Assembly (NCBI RefSeq): GCF_004364645.1
Contig: NZ_SOAW01000001.1
Location: 1,178,001-1,242,000 of the forward strand
Origin: Naumannella halotolerans
GTDB lineage: Bacteria; Actinomycetota; Actinomycetes; Propionibacteriales; Propionibacteriaceae
Direction of reading: 5' to 3'
DNA length: 64,000 nucleotides
The position numbers and the translations under genes are program-made. This document shows, piece after piece, positions 41,845 to 50,277 of this stretch (the stretch's first letter is position 1; each line of letters begins with the position of its first letter). Under the pieces are notes generated by a model, which saw only the letters and a program-made list of their open reading frames with translations, searched no databases and was not told the DNA's origin.

Positions 41845-43211
41845 CGGCGTTCTTCTGCTGGCTCGGAGGAGGAATCGGGGGCCGTGACGGGCTGGGCGAT
41901 CTCGAAACGGGCGGCGACGGCGGCACCATGGGCGGGCAGTTCCTCGGCCTCGGCGAAGGTGACGATCGCCCCGGCCACCGCGGCCAGAGCGGGGGCGTCG
42001 TAGTCGATCACGTGCACCGCCTTCAGGAACGACCGCACACCGAGTCCGGAGGAGTGGCAGGCGCACCCGGCGGTCGGCAGGACGTGGGTGCTGCCGGCGA
42101 CGTAGTCACCGAGGGAGACCGGTGAGTGCGGACCCAGGAAGATCGCGCCGGCATTGGTGATCCGGGCGGCCACCGCACCGGGGTCGGCGGTCTGGATCTC
42201 CAGGTGTTCGGCGGCATAGGCATCGGCCACCGCGACCGCGGCGTCGAGGTCGTCGACCAGCACGATCGCCGACTGCCCCCCCGAGAGCGCGGCGGCGATC
42301 CGTTCGGCATGTCTGGCCTGCGGTACGCGGGCGGCCAACTCGCCGCGTACCCGTTCGGCCAGGTCGAGGCTGGTGGTGATCAGTACCGCACCGGCCAGGG
42401 GATCGTGTTCGGCCTGGGAGATCAGGTCGGCGGCGACGAATCCCGGCTCGGCGGTCTCGTCGGCGAGCACGGCGATCTCGGTCGGGCCGGCCTCGGCGTC
42501 GATCCCGATCCGGCCGCGCAGCAGCCGCTTGGCGGCGACCACGTAGATGTTGCCCGGGCCGGTGACCAGGTCCACCTTCGGGCAGACACCGTCCACACCG
42601 TGGGCGAACATGGCGATCGCCTGGGCACCACCGACGGCGTAGACCTCCTCGACCCCGAGCAGTCCGCAGACCGCCAGCACGACCGGGTGCGGCCAGCCGC
42701 CGAAGTCCTTCTGCGGTGGTGAGGCGACGGCGATCCGGCCCACGCCTGCCACCTGGGCCGGTACGACATTCATCACCACACTGGACGACAGTGGCGCCAA
42801 CCCGCCGGGAACGTAGAGACCGACCCGGTTCACCGGTATCAGGCGCTGGGAGACCCGGGCGCCGGGTGCGACCTCGACACCGGCATCGCGCTCCCCTGCC
42901 TCCACCGCGGCCACCGCCCGGCGGCGGGAGATCGAGGTCTCGATCGCCGACCGCAGCGCGGGGTCGAGGTCGGCCACCGCCTGCTCGATCATCGCCACCG
43001 GCACCCGGAAGCTCTCCGGCACCACCTGGTCGAACCTGGCCGAGTACTCGGCCAGCGCCTCCGCGCCGCGCTCGGCGACCTCGGCGATCAGCGGCGCCAC
43101 GACCGCGGTGGCGGCGTCGACATCGAACGGCGCCCGCGGGACGATGCTTCCCAGGTCGAGTCCGTCCAGATCGCTTCCGCGCAGGTCGATGGTGGCAATC
43201 ACGGGTCCCAT
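41841..43211 (-). CDS. hisD: Histidinol dehydrogenase
   Basis: NAD- and zinc-dependent oxidation of histidinol to histidine, 456 residues. It shows [51 protein letters not shown], the active-site AAEHLEI region and [15 protein letters not shown]. The ATG at 43211 ([12 protein letters not shown]) is preferred; the frame is open to 43262. It is first in hisD-C-B-H-A. A 59-nt inverted repeat lies upstream, between it and divergent ybaK. Confidence 0.96.
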   Translation of the reverse strand: MGPVIATIDLRGSDLDGLDLGSIVPRAPFDVDAATAVVAPLIAEVAERGAEALAEYSARFDQVVPESFRVPVAMIEQAVADLDPALRSAIETSISRRRAVAAVEAGERDAGVEVAPGARVSQRLIPVNRVGLYVPGGLAPLSSSVVMNVVPAQVAGVGRIAVASPPQKDFGGWPHPVVLAVCGLLGVEEVYAVGGAQAIAMFAHGVDGVCPKVDLVTGPGNIYVVAAKRLLRGRIGIDAEAGPTEIAVLADETAEPGFVAADLISQAEHDPLAGAVLITTSLDLAERVRGELAARVPQARHAERIAAALSGGQSAIVLVDDLDAAVAVADAYAAEHLEIQTADPGAVAARITNAGAIFLGPHSPVSLGDYVAGSTHVLPTAGCACHSSGLGVRSFLKAVHVIDYDAPALAAVAGAIVTFAEAEELPAHGAAVAARFEIAQPVTAPDSSSEPAEERR

Positions 43212-43273
43212 CGTAGGAGTTCTCGCCGACCTCGCACGTCCGATATCGGCCCGGCGAGACACCCCCCTTGGCG

Positions 43274-43332
43274 TCCGTTCCGCAGGAATCGCACCTCAGA
43301 GTGGGCCTAGAGTGCAGGTGCTGCGGAACGGA
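43274..43332. repeat. 59-nt inverted-repeat element, copy 2
   Basis: The left arm (43274-43294) begins TCCGTTCCGCAGGA; the right arm (43312-43332) ends GTGCTGCGGAACGGA. It has the same total length and arm sequences as 15530-15588. It sits between the divergent hisD and ybaK, so it is not a simple terminator. Confidence 0.7.
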
Positions 43333-43390
43333 TGCACCGCGGGCACCCGGGATCGAGGGCAAGCAGTGGGCAGCGAAGCGGGCACAGTAA

Positions 43391-43426
43391 CGGTCAGAGA
43401 ACCGGTCAGAGAAGCCGTCAGAGAAC
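43391..43426. repeat. Three 12-bp tandem repeats in the ybaK leader
   Basis: CGGTCAGAGAAC at 43391, CGGTCAGAGAAG at 43403 and CCGTCAGAGAAC at 43415, in direct succession. They end 15 bases before the ybaK ATG, just upstream of an AGGAG ribosome site. Confidence 0.85.
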
Positions 43427-43441
43427 AGGAGTGAGCAGAGG

Positions 43442-43915
43442 ATGGGTACAGCGACCCCGGCCACGAAGGTGTTGGACGCTGCCGGCACCGCGTACACCCT
43501 GCACAGCTACGACCACGACCCCCGCGCGGCCTCCTTCGGCGCCGAGGCGGCCGAGGCCCTGGGCACCGACCCCGACCAGGTCTTCAAGACCCTGCTCGCC
43601 CACGGCACCGGCGGACTCGTCTGTGCCGTCGTACCGGTGTCGGGTCAGCTGGACCTGAAGGCACTGGCCGCGGCCTGCGGCAGCAAACACCTGACGATGG
43701 CCGACCCGGCCACCGCCGAACGCAGCAGCGGGTACGTGGTCGGCGGCATCTCGCCGCTGGGACAGCGCACCCGGCTCCCGACCTTCATCGACGAGACCGC
43801 CCAGTTGTGGGACACGATCCACGTCTCCGGTGGCCGTCGCGGGCTGGAGATCGAACTCGCCCCCGACGACCTGTTGCGCCTCACCGGCGGTGCCTGGGCC
43901 GCGATCGGCCGCTGA
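43442..43915 (+). CDS. ybaK: Aminoacyl-tRNA deacylase YbaK/EbsC
   Basis: Trans-editing protein that hydrolyses misacylated tRNA, typically Cys-tRNA-Pro. The 157-residue sequence matches the YbaK fold: ATKVLDAAGTAYTLHSYDHD, DQVFKTLLAHGTGG with the key Lys, VVPVSGQLDLKALAAACGSK, and VVGGISPLGQRTRLPTFID. The start is ATG at 43442 with AGGAG about nine bases upstream. It is alone on the plus strand and converges with the gene at 43949; a CGACAGCTGTCG palindrome lies in the 33-base gap. Confidence 0.95.
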   Translation: MGTATPATKVLDAAGTAYTLHSYDHDPRAASFGAEAAEALGTDPDQVFKTLLAHGTGGLVCAVVPVSGQLDLKALAAACGSKHLTMADPATAERSSGYVVGGISPLGQRTRLPTFIDETAQLWDTIHVSGGRRGLEIELAPDDLLRLTGGAWAAIGR

Positions 43916-43948
43916 GCGTCGCGACAGCTGTCGACGGGCAGTCCGGGG

Positions 43949-44611
43949 TCAGCCGTTGCTCCGCCACGGCAGACGCAGCGGCTTCGGCTCCTCCTCATCG
44001 GGTGCCAGCGACGACCACAGCAGCACCGGGATGATCCCGCCGAGCATCCAGGCCAACAGTGCCGCCGGGCCACGGACGGTGAGTTCGATCGGCACCAGCT
44101 CACCGGGTTGGGCCACCGCGATCCGGTTGCCGAAGTCGCTCGGCCCGAGCAGCCAGCCGACGCCCCAGCACAGGAGTCCGGCGACCAGGGCGCTGATCAC
44201 GGCGACCAGGGTGACCGGCCAGCCGATCCGGTTCAACAACCGCCAGCAGACGATCCCAAGCCCGATCCCGACCAGCAGGCCGAGGACCACGAACCAGGCG
44301 TCGGAGGCGTAGTAGTTGGCGAGCCCCCGCTGATTGGTCACCGCCCGCCCGTCGGGTTGGATCTCGTAGACGGTCAACGGCACCAGCAGGTACCACACGA
44401 CACCGATCACGGCCCCCACACCGAGGGCCAGTCCCAGCATCACGCCGAGCCGACGCAGCAGCTGGCCGGTGCCGAGCTCCGGCAGCGTCGGGGCCGGTTC
44501 GAAGTCGTCGGTGATCACCGGGATGGACCCGGTGGTGACTGCGTCCCCGACGTAGCGGACACCGGGCTGTTCGGCGGCCTCCCGCTCCTGTGGGTGTTCC
44601 GGACCGACCAT
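43949..44611 (-). CDS. Four-helix membrane protein coupled to dnaE (DUF2567-like)
   Basis: A 220-residue membrane protein of unknown function. After an acidic N terminus (about 45 residues) there are four hydrophobic segments: MLGLALGVGAVIGVVWYLLV, WFVVLGLLVGIGLGIVCW, LVAVISALVAGLLCWGVGWL and LLAWMLGGIIPVLLWSSL. The loop between helices 1 and 2 contains YEIQPDGRAVTNQRGLANYY. The pattern resembles the actinobacterial DUF2567 group, a tentative match. Its ATG (44611) shares a base with the dnaE stop (TGATG), so it is coupled to dnaE. Confidence 0.72.
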   Translation of the reverse strand: MVGPEHPQEREAAEQPGVRYVGDAVTTGSIPVITDDFEPAPTLPELGTGQLLRRLGVMLGLALGVGAVIGVVWYLLVPLTVYEIQPDGRAVTNQRGLANYYASDAWFVVLGLLVGIGLGIVCWRLLNRIGWPVTLVAVISALVAGLLCWGVGWLLGPSDFGNRIAVAQPGELVPIELTVRGPAALLAWMLGGIIPVLLWSSLAPDEEEPKPLRLPWRSNG

Positions 44612-47600
44612 CAGCTGGCCAGACAGGAAGGCCCGAGCAGTGCCTTCAGATCGGCGATCAGCGGTGCCGACGGGGCGACCCGCAGCGAGTCGGGCAGACG
44701 CCACCGCTGCCTCGTACCGGTCCCGGCGACCACCACCACCTGCACGTCGGTCGTACCCGGGTAGCGCCGGAGCACACTGCGCAGTTCGTCGGCGTTGTGC
44801 AGGTTGATCCGGGTGGGGTTCAAGGTGAGCACCACCGGGCCTGCCGGCCCGGTCTCGAGATCGGGCAGGGTCATCTCCTGGCCGATGATCTCGAGCGTGT
44901 CCTCCTTCGCCCGGGCCCGCCCCTTCACCCGGACCACGGTGTCGGTGGCGAGCACATGGGCCACCAGTTGGTAGGACTTGGGGAACATCAGTACATCGAC
45001 CGAGGCCTCCAGGTCCTCCACGGTGACCACTGCCCAGGTGTCACCGGCCTTGGTCACCCGCCGGTTCACCGCGGTGATCATCCCGGCGATGGTCACCATC
45101 GCGTCCCGCGGGCCTTCCTCCCCGATCAGGGTGCCGATGGAGACATCGCGTTCGGCGGCCAGCACATGCTCCAGGCCCTGCAGCGGGTGGTCGCTGACGT
45201 AGAGGCCGAGCATCTCGCGTTCGAACGCCAGGCGGGTCCGCTTGTCCCATTCCTCGACCTCGGGCAGCACCACCGACTGGCTGCTGCCGCCGTCCTCCAC
45301 CCCGGCGAACTCGCCGAAGAGGTCGTCCTGACCGTTGGCCTCGTTGCGCTTGAGTTCCACGATCTGGTCGATGGAGGTCTCGAAGACCTCCATCAGGGCA
45401 CGCCGTTTGTGTCCCAGGGAGTCGAAGGCCCCGGACTTGATCAAGGACTCGGTGACCCGCTTGGAGCAGGCGATCAGCGGCATGTTGGCCAGGTACTCCC
45501 CGAAATCCTTGGCATGACCGTTCTCCTCCCGCCCGGCGATGATCCCGCTGACGACGTTGCCACCGACATTGCGGATCGCGGTCAACCCGAAGCGGATGTC
45601 GTCACCGACCGGGGTGAACCGAAAATCGGACTCATTGACATCGGGGGGCAGCACCTTGATCCCCATGTGCCGACATTCGGACAGGTAGACGGCCAGCTTG
45701 TCCTTGTCGTTCTTCACCGATTCCAGCACCGCGGCCATGTACTCGGCCGGATAGTGGGCCTTCAGGTACGCCGTCCAGTACGAGACCAGGCCGTAGGCCG
45801 CGGAGTGGGCCTTGTTGAAGGCGTAGGAGGAGAAGGGGACGAGGACTTCCCACAGCGCCTTGATCGACTCCAGGGAGAAGCCGTTGGCGAGCATGCCCTC
45901 GCTGAACGGGACGAACTCGGCCTCCAGCACCTCCTTCTTCTTCTTGCCCATCGCCTTGCGGAGCATGTCGGCTCGACCGAGGCTGTAGCCGGCCAGTTGC
46001 TGGGCGATCTTCATCACCTGCTCCTGGTAGACGATCAACCCGTGGGTCTCGCCCAGGATTGGTTCCAGCGCCTCGGCCAGTTCGGGGTGCAGGTACTCGA
46101 CCTCCTGCATGCCGTTCTTCCGCAGCGCGTACTTGGTGTGCGATTCCGCACCCATCGGACCCGGCCGGTACAACGCACCGAGGGCGGAGATGTCCTCGAA
46201 GTTGTCCGGTCGCATCTGCCGGCACAACTGGCGGTAGCCGCTGGAGTCGAACTGGAACACACCCAAGGTGTCGCCGCGGGTCAGCAGTTCGTAGACCTTC
46301 TCGTCGTCCAGGGTCTTCGACAGGGCGTCCAGATCGACGTCGATCCCGCGGTTGGCCTTCACATTGCGTACCGCGTCGTCGAGGATCGTCAGGTTCCGCA
46401 GGCCCAGGAAGTCCATCTTGACCAGGCCGAGCGTCTCACACGTCGGGTAGTCGAACTGGGTGATGACCGCGCCGTCGGTCTCCCGCTTCATGATCGGGAT
46501 GATGTCCAGCAAGGGATCACTGGACATGATCACACCGGCCGCGTGGACACCCCACTGACGCTTCAGGCCCTCGATGCCCATCGCCTTGTCGACGACGAGT
46601 TTGGCCTCACTGTCGGTGTCGTAGAGGGTACGGAACTCGCCGCCCTCGTGGTAGCGGTCGTGCTGGGGGTTGAAGATGTCGCCGAGTGGTACGTCCTTGC
46701 CCTGCACCGCCGGCGGCATCGCCTTGGTGATCCGCTCACCGGTGGCGAACGGATATCCGAGCACCCGGGAGGCGTCCTTCACGGCCTGCTTGGCCTTGAT
46801 CGTGCCGTAGGTGACGATCATCGCGACCCGGTCGTCGCCGTACTTCTCGCTGACGTAGCGGATCACCTCCGGGCGCCGGCGGTCGTCGAAGTCGACGTCG
46901 AAGTCGGGCATCGACTTGCGCTCGGGGTTCAGGAAGCGTTCGAAGATCAGGCCGTGCTGCAGCGGGTCGAGGTCGGTGATCCGCATCGCATAGGCACACA
47001 TCGATCCGGCGCCCGAACCACGACCGGGGCCGACCCGGATGCCGTTGTCCTTGGCCCAGTTGATGAAGTCGGCGACCACCAGGAAGTACCCGGGGTAGCC
47101 CTTGTTGACGATCACCTCGGTCTCGAACTCCGCCTGCCGGCGTACCTCCGAGGGAATGCCGTCGGGGTAGCGGTAGTGCAGACCGCTCTCCACCTCCTTG
47201 ATGAACCAGGAGGTCTCGTCCTCACCCTCGGGCACCGGGAACTTGGGCATGAACCTGCCCTCACCCTCGGTGAACTCGACATTGCACCGTTCGGCGATCT
47301 CCAGGGTCGAGTCACAGGCTTCGGGGAGTTCGGCGAAGAGCTCGCGCATCTCCGCGGCCGACTTCAGGTAGTAGCCGTCGCCGTCGAACTTGAACCGCTT
47401 CGGGTCGTCCATGTTGGAGCCGGACTGGACGCACAACAGCACCTCGTGGGCCTGCGCGTCCTCCCGCCGGGTGTAGTGCAGGTCGTTGGTCGCGACCAGC
47501 GGCAGGTGCAGGTCCTTGGCGATCCGCAACAGATCGGCGCGGACCCGGTTCTCGATGTCCAGGCCGTGGTCCATCAGTTCCACGTAGTAGTTCCCGGCAC

Positions 47601-48156
47601 CGAAGATGTCCCGGAACTCCGCCGCCGAGGCGCGGGCGGCCTCGTACTTGCCCAGCCGCAGCAGGGTCTGCACCTCACCCGAGGGACAGCCGGTGGTGGC
47701 GATCAGCCCCTTGCCGTAGGTGTTCAGCAGCTCTCGGTCCATCCGGGGCTTGTAGAAGAAACCCTCCAGTGAGGCCCGCGAACCCAGCCGGAACAGGTTG
47801 TGCATGCCCTGGGTGGTCTCGGCCCACATCGTCAGGTGGGTGTAGGCACCGGATCCGGAGACGTCGTCGCCACCGCCATTGCCCCACTGCACGCGCTTGC
47901 GCTCACTGCGGTGGGTGCCGGGGGTCAGGTACCCCTCGAGGCCGATGATCGGCTTCACCCCGGTGCCCTGGGAGGCCCGGTAGAACTCGTGGGCACCGAA
48001 GAGGAAGCCGTGGTCGGTCATCGCCACCGCGGGCATCTGCTCGGCCGCGGCGGTGGAGAACAGGTCGGGTACGCGAGCCGCACCGTCCAGCATCGAGTAT
48101 TCCGAGTGCACGTGGAGGTGGACGAAGGAATCTCCGTTGCGGGCATCACGCGGCAT
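44611..48156 (-). CDS. dnaE: DNA polymerase III subunit alpha (DnaE)
   Basis: Replicative polymerase, 1181 residues. The N-terminal PHP domain begins FVHLHVHSEYSMLDGA, with intact metal ligands that suggest proofreading as in mycobacterial DnaE1. The polymerase core has RVGPGRGSGAGSMCAYAM, the catalytic PDFDVDFDDRRRPEVI, GVHAAGVIMS and VKMDFLGLRNLTILDD. A tandem HhH part, an OB-fold (VTIAGMITAVNRRVTKAGD) and a tau-binding tail follow. The ATG at 48156 (MPRDARNGDS) is chosen; the frame is open to 48234. The length fits the main DnaE1 type, not DnaE2. Confidence 0.96.
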   Translation of the reverse strand: MPRDARNGDSFVHLHVHSEYSMLDGAARVPDLFSTAAAEQMPAVAMTDHGFLFGAHEFYRASQGTGVKPIIGLEGYLTPGTHRSERKRVQWGNGGGDDVSGSGAYTHLTMWAETTQGMHNLFRLGSRASLEGFFYKPRMDRELLNTYGKGLIATTGCPSGEVQTLLRLGKYEAARASAAEFRDIFGAGNYYVELMDHGLDIENRVRADLLRIAKDLHLPLVATNDLHYTRREDAQAHEVLLCVQSGSNMDDPKRFKFDGDGYYLKSAAEMRELFAELPEACDSTLEIAERCNVEFTEGEGRFMPKFPVPEGEDETSWFIKEVESGLHYRYPDGIPSEVRRQAEFETEVIVNKGYPGYFLVVADFINWAKDNGIRVGPGRGSGAGSMCAYAMRITDLDPLQHGLIFERFLNPERKSMPDFDVDFDDRRRPEVIRYVSEKYGDDRVAMIVTYGTIKAKQAVKDASRVLGYPFATGERITKAMPPAVQGKDVPLGDIFNPQHDRYHEGGEFRTLYDTDSEAKLVVDKAMGIEGLKRQWGVHAAGVIMSSDPLLDIIPIMKRETDGAVITQFDYPTCETLGLVKMDFLGLRNLTILDDAVRNVKANRGIDVDLDALSKTLDDEKVYELLTRGDTLGVFQFDSSGYRQLCRQMRPDNFEDISALGALYRPGPMGAESHTKYALRKNGMQEVEYLHPELAEALEPILGETHGLIVYQEQVMKIAQQLAGYSLGRADMLRKAMGKKKKEVLEAEFVPFSEGMLANGFSLESIKALWEVLVPFSSYAFNKAHSAAYGLVSYWTAYLKAHYPAEYMAAVLESVKNDKDKLAVYLSECRHMGIKVLPPDVNESDFRFTPVGDDIRFGLTAIRNVGGNVVSGIIAGREENGHAKDFGEYLANMPLIACSKRVTESLIKSGAFDSLGHKRRALMEVFETSIDQIVELKRNEANGQDDLFGEFAGVEDGGSSQSVVLPEVEEWDKRTRLAFEREMLGLYVSDHPLQGLEHVLAAERDVSIGTLIGEEGPRDAMVTIAGMITAVNRRVTKAGDTWAVVTVEDLEASVDVLMFPKSYQLVAHVLATDTVVRVKGRARAKEDTLEIIGQEMTLPDLETGPAGPVVLTLNPTRINLHNADELRSVLRRYPGTTDVQVVVVAGTGTRQRWRLPDSLRVAPSAPLIADLKALLGPSCLAS

Positions 48157-48318
48157 CGGCTGCGGCCTCCTGAAGGTGGTGGGCGGTGATCGCCGGTCTG
48201 TCGTGACGGTGCCGGGCGACCTTCTCGAGGCCACCGGCTCCGGGGGTCATCGGGCGATGGACCGCCAGCCTAATCCCGTCCACTGCCGGACCGGAATATC
48301 GGCACGCCGGGACCGGTC

Positions 48319-48447
48319 TCACGGTCGGCTGTTGCGCTCCAACCAGCGGGTCACCAGCTTGCGCAGGATCCAGATCATGAAGACGATCACCGCGAGCATC
48401 ACCAGGCAGGCGAGGACCAGCGTGATCACGCTGCCGCTCGAAGTCAT
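48319..48447 (-). CDS. Small 42-residue single-pass membrane protein
   Basis: The minus strand from ATG 48447 reads 42 residues: MTSSGSVITLVLACLVMLAV, then IVFMIWILRKLVTRWLERNS and RP. One membrane helix is followed by a basic amphipathic end. A strong GGAGG lies seven bases upstream, which supports expression. It lies 162 bases upstream of dnaE on the same strand. Function is unknown; small proteins of this type often assist transporters or stress responses. Confidence 0.65.
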   Translation of the reverse strand: MTSSGSVITLVLACLVMLAVIVFMIWILRKLVTRWLERNSRP

Positions 48448-48609
48448 CCAGTCCTCCAGATCGGTCGAGGCCCCTCCTCACCGGTCGAGGTCGGGCCCTC
48501 ACCGGGCCCGGGTACCTGACAGGAAAGCTAGCAGCCGTGGCCGCACCGACCGCGACGTGGCGCGCCGCCGCCGTGCGGATCGGCGGCCGCGGCGCCATGA
48601 CGCTTGCCC

Positions 48610-49768
48610 TCAGTGCCGAAAACCCGGCAGGGAGACGCTCAACCGGGGTGCCAGGATCCCGGCCACTGCGGTCAGCAGCGACATCAGGGTGAGCAGCAGC
48701 GCCGCCGGCCACCAATGGTTGCCGGCAGCGGCACCAGCGCGGTCGCCACCAGCGGCAGGAACCCGGCCAGCACACCCGCGGCGTTCTGGGCGAAGGCGAC
48801 CCCGGTGAACCGGGTGGTGGCCGGGAACAGTCCGGTGAGCACGGTGCCGGATGCGGCGTCGGGGAAGGACAGGGCAGAGACGGCGATCGCCATCCCGGCC
48901 ACGACCAGCACCGGCTGCCCGCTGACGATCAGCAGGAAGCTCGGCGGCGTCAGCACGGCGCTGGCAATACCGCCACCGATCACCACCCGGCTGGCACCGA
49001 AGCGCTCCCCCAGCCGGCCGCCGATCAGCAGCACCCCGATCTCCAGCGCCGCGGCGATCATGCTGCCGAGCAGCATCAGACTCGAGGAGTAACCGAGGAT
49101 GTTCACGCCGTACCAGACGACGAAGGTGGTCACCAGGTAGAAGCCGGCGACGCCGAGCACGGCCACCAGCATGCCGACCAGGATCTGTCGCCAGCTCTCC
49201 CGCAGGGTCTGGCTCACCGGTGAGGTCACGGTCTGGCCCGATTCCACCAGTTCGGTGAAGACCGGCGACTCCTCCAACCGGCTGCGGATCACGATCGCCA
49301 CCCCCAGCAGGGGTATCGCGGCCAGGAAGGGAACCCGCCATCCCCAGGCATTGAAGTTCTCGGCGGAGAACACCAAGGTCATCACGAAGAAGCCACCCGA
49401 GCTGAGGATGGTGCCGATCGGCGAGCCGATCTGCGGTACGGCGGCGTAGCGGGCGCGTTTCTCCAACGGCGCGTTCTCCACCACGATGGTCATCGCGCCC
49501 GACCATTCGCCGCCGACGAACAGGCCCTGCAGGATCCGCAACAGCACCAGCAGGATCGGCGCGGCGATCCCGATCGCCTCGTAGTTCGGCAGCAGGCCGA
49601 TCAGTCCGGTGATGATGCCGATGCCGACGATGGTGATCATCAGCACGTTCCGCCGACCGATCCGGTCACCCAGATGCCCGAAGACCATCCCGCCGACCGG
49701 CCGGGCGACCAGTCCGACGCCGAAGGTGGCGAAGGAGGCCAGGGCCGAGGCCGTGGCGCGCGCCTGGG
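48610..49768 (-). pseudogene. MHS-type MFS transporter, 3' part (5' end separated, frameshifted)
   Basis: Most of a metabolite:H+ symporter-type MFS protein: SALASFATFGVGLVARPVGG, MVFGHLGDRIGRRN, LRILQGLFVGGEWSGA and RLGERFGASRV. It lacks the first membrane helix. At about 49768 homology stops, and the plus strand becomes a PAPS-reductase remnant. Near 48715-48735 the frame ends early (PLPATIGGRRRCCSP), while the next frame continues as NHWWPAALLLTLMSLLTAVA to a stop at 48610. This is a one-base-type frameshift. The missing first codons are at 59615-59812 on the same strand. Confidence 0.85.
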
Positions 49769-49770
49769 AC

Positions 49771-50271
49771 CATGCACAGCAACGTCGGCCCGTGCCGAAC
49801 CTGCACGGAGTGTTGATCACCGAACCCGCGGCCCGGGCACACCGCGACCACGGTGTTGGCGAGCTGTGGGGTGTTCGCGCAGCAGAGGCCCACGGCCGGC
49901 GCGTGATGTACGCCCGGGCGCTCACAGCCAGCGTCGAACGTGACTGTGACGGCTGCTGCAGCGACCGGACAGACCAGCGCCGCCAACACGGGGGCACGGT
50001 GTCCCGGGCCGACCAGACCGTCGCCTACGGCCCGATCTGGGACTGGACCGACGACCAGGTGTGGAACTACACCGCGCATCACCGACTGCCGGTACATCCG
50101 GTCTACGCCAAGCTCCGGCGGCTCGGTGCTCCCGACCACGCGCTACGGATCTCGCAGATCCTCGACGGCAGCCATCTCGAAGCCGGCCGGTTGACCTGGC
50201 TGAAACGCGGCTGGCCCGACCTTTACCACGATCTACGTCAGGTGCTGCCGCGCATCGACGAGTTCACCTGA
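49771..50271 (+). pseudogene. PAPS-reductase-family protein remnant (5' truncated)
   Basis: The C-terminal part of a phosphoadenosine-phosphosulfate-reductase-fold protein: VGELWGVRAAEAHGRR, a Cys pair in DCDGCC, QTVAYGPIWDWTDDQVWNY, LPVHPVYAKLRRLGAPD and a terminal WLKRGWPDLYHDLRQVLPR. The N-terminal ATP-pyrophosphatase SGGKDS loop is absent because the frame meets the MFS remnant at about 49770. It cannot be catalytically complete. It stops seven bases before the nuclease-like gene at 50278, so the two were probably one operon. Such proteins accompany DNA modification and defence genes elsewhere (DndC, BREX), a link only inferred here. Confidence 0.72.
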
Positions 50272-50277
50272 CCAAGG

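Noticed and set aside
43922-43933. CGACAGCTGTCG palindrome as a terminator
   Set aside because: It has no loop and no T-run. It lies between convergent gene ends but is too short to support a call.
44590-47772. 1060-codon plus-strand frame opposite dnaE
   Set aside because: It is antisense to a clearly intact dnaE, with no recognised motif and shadow-type composition.
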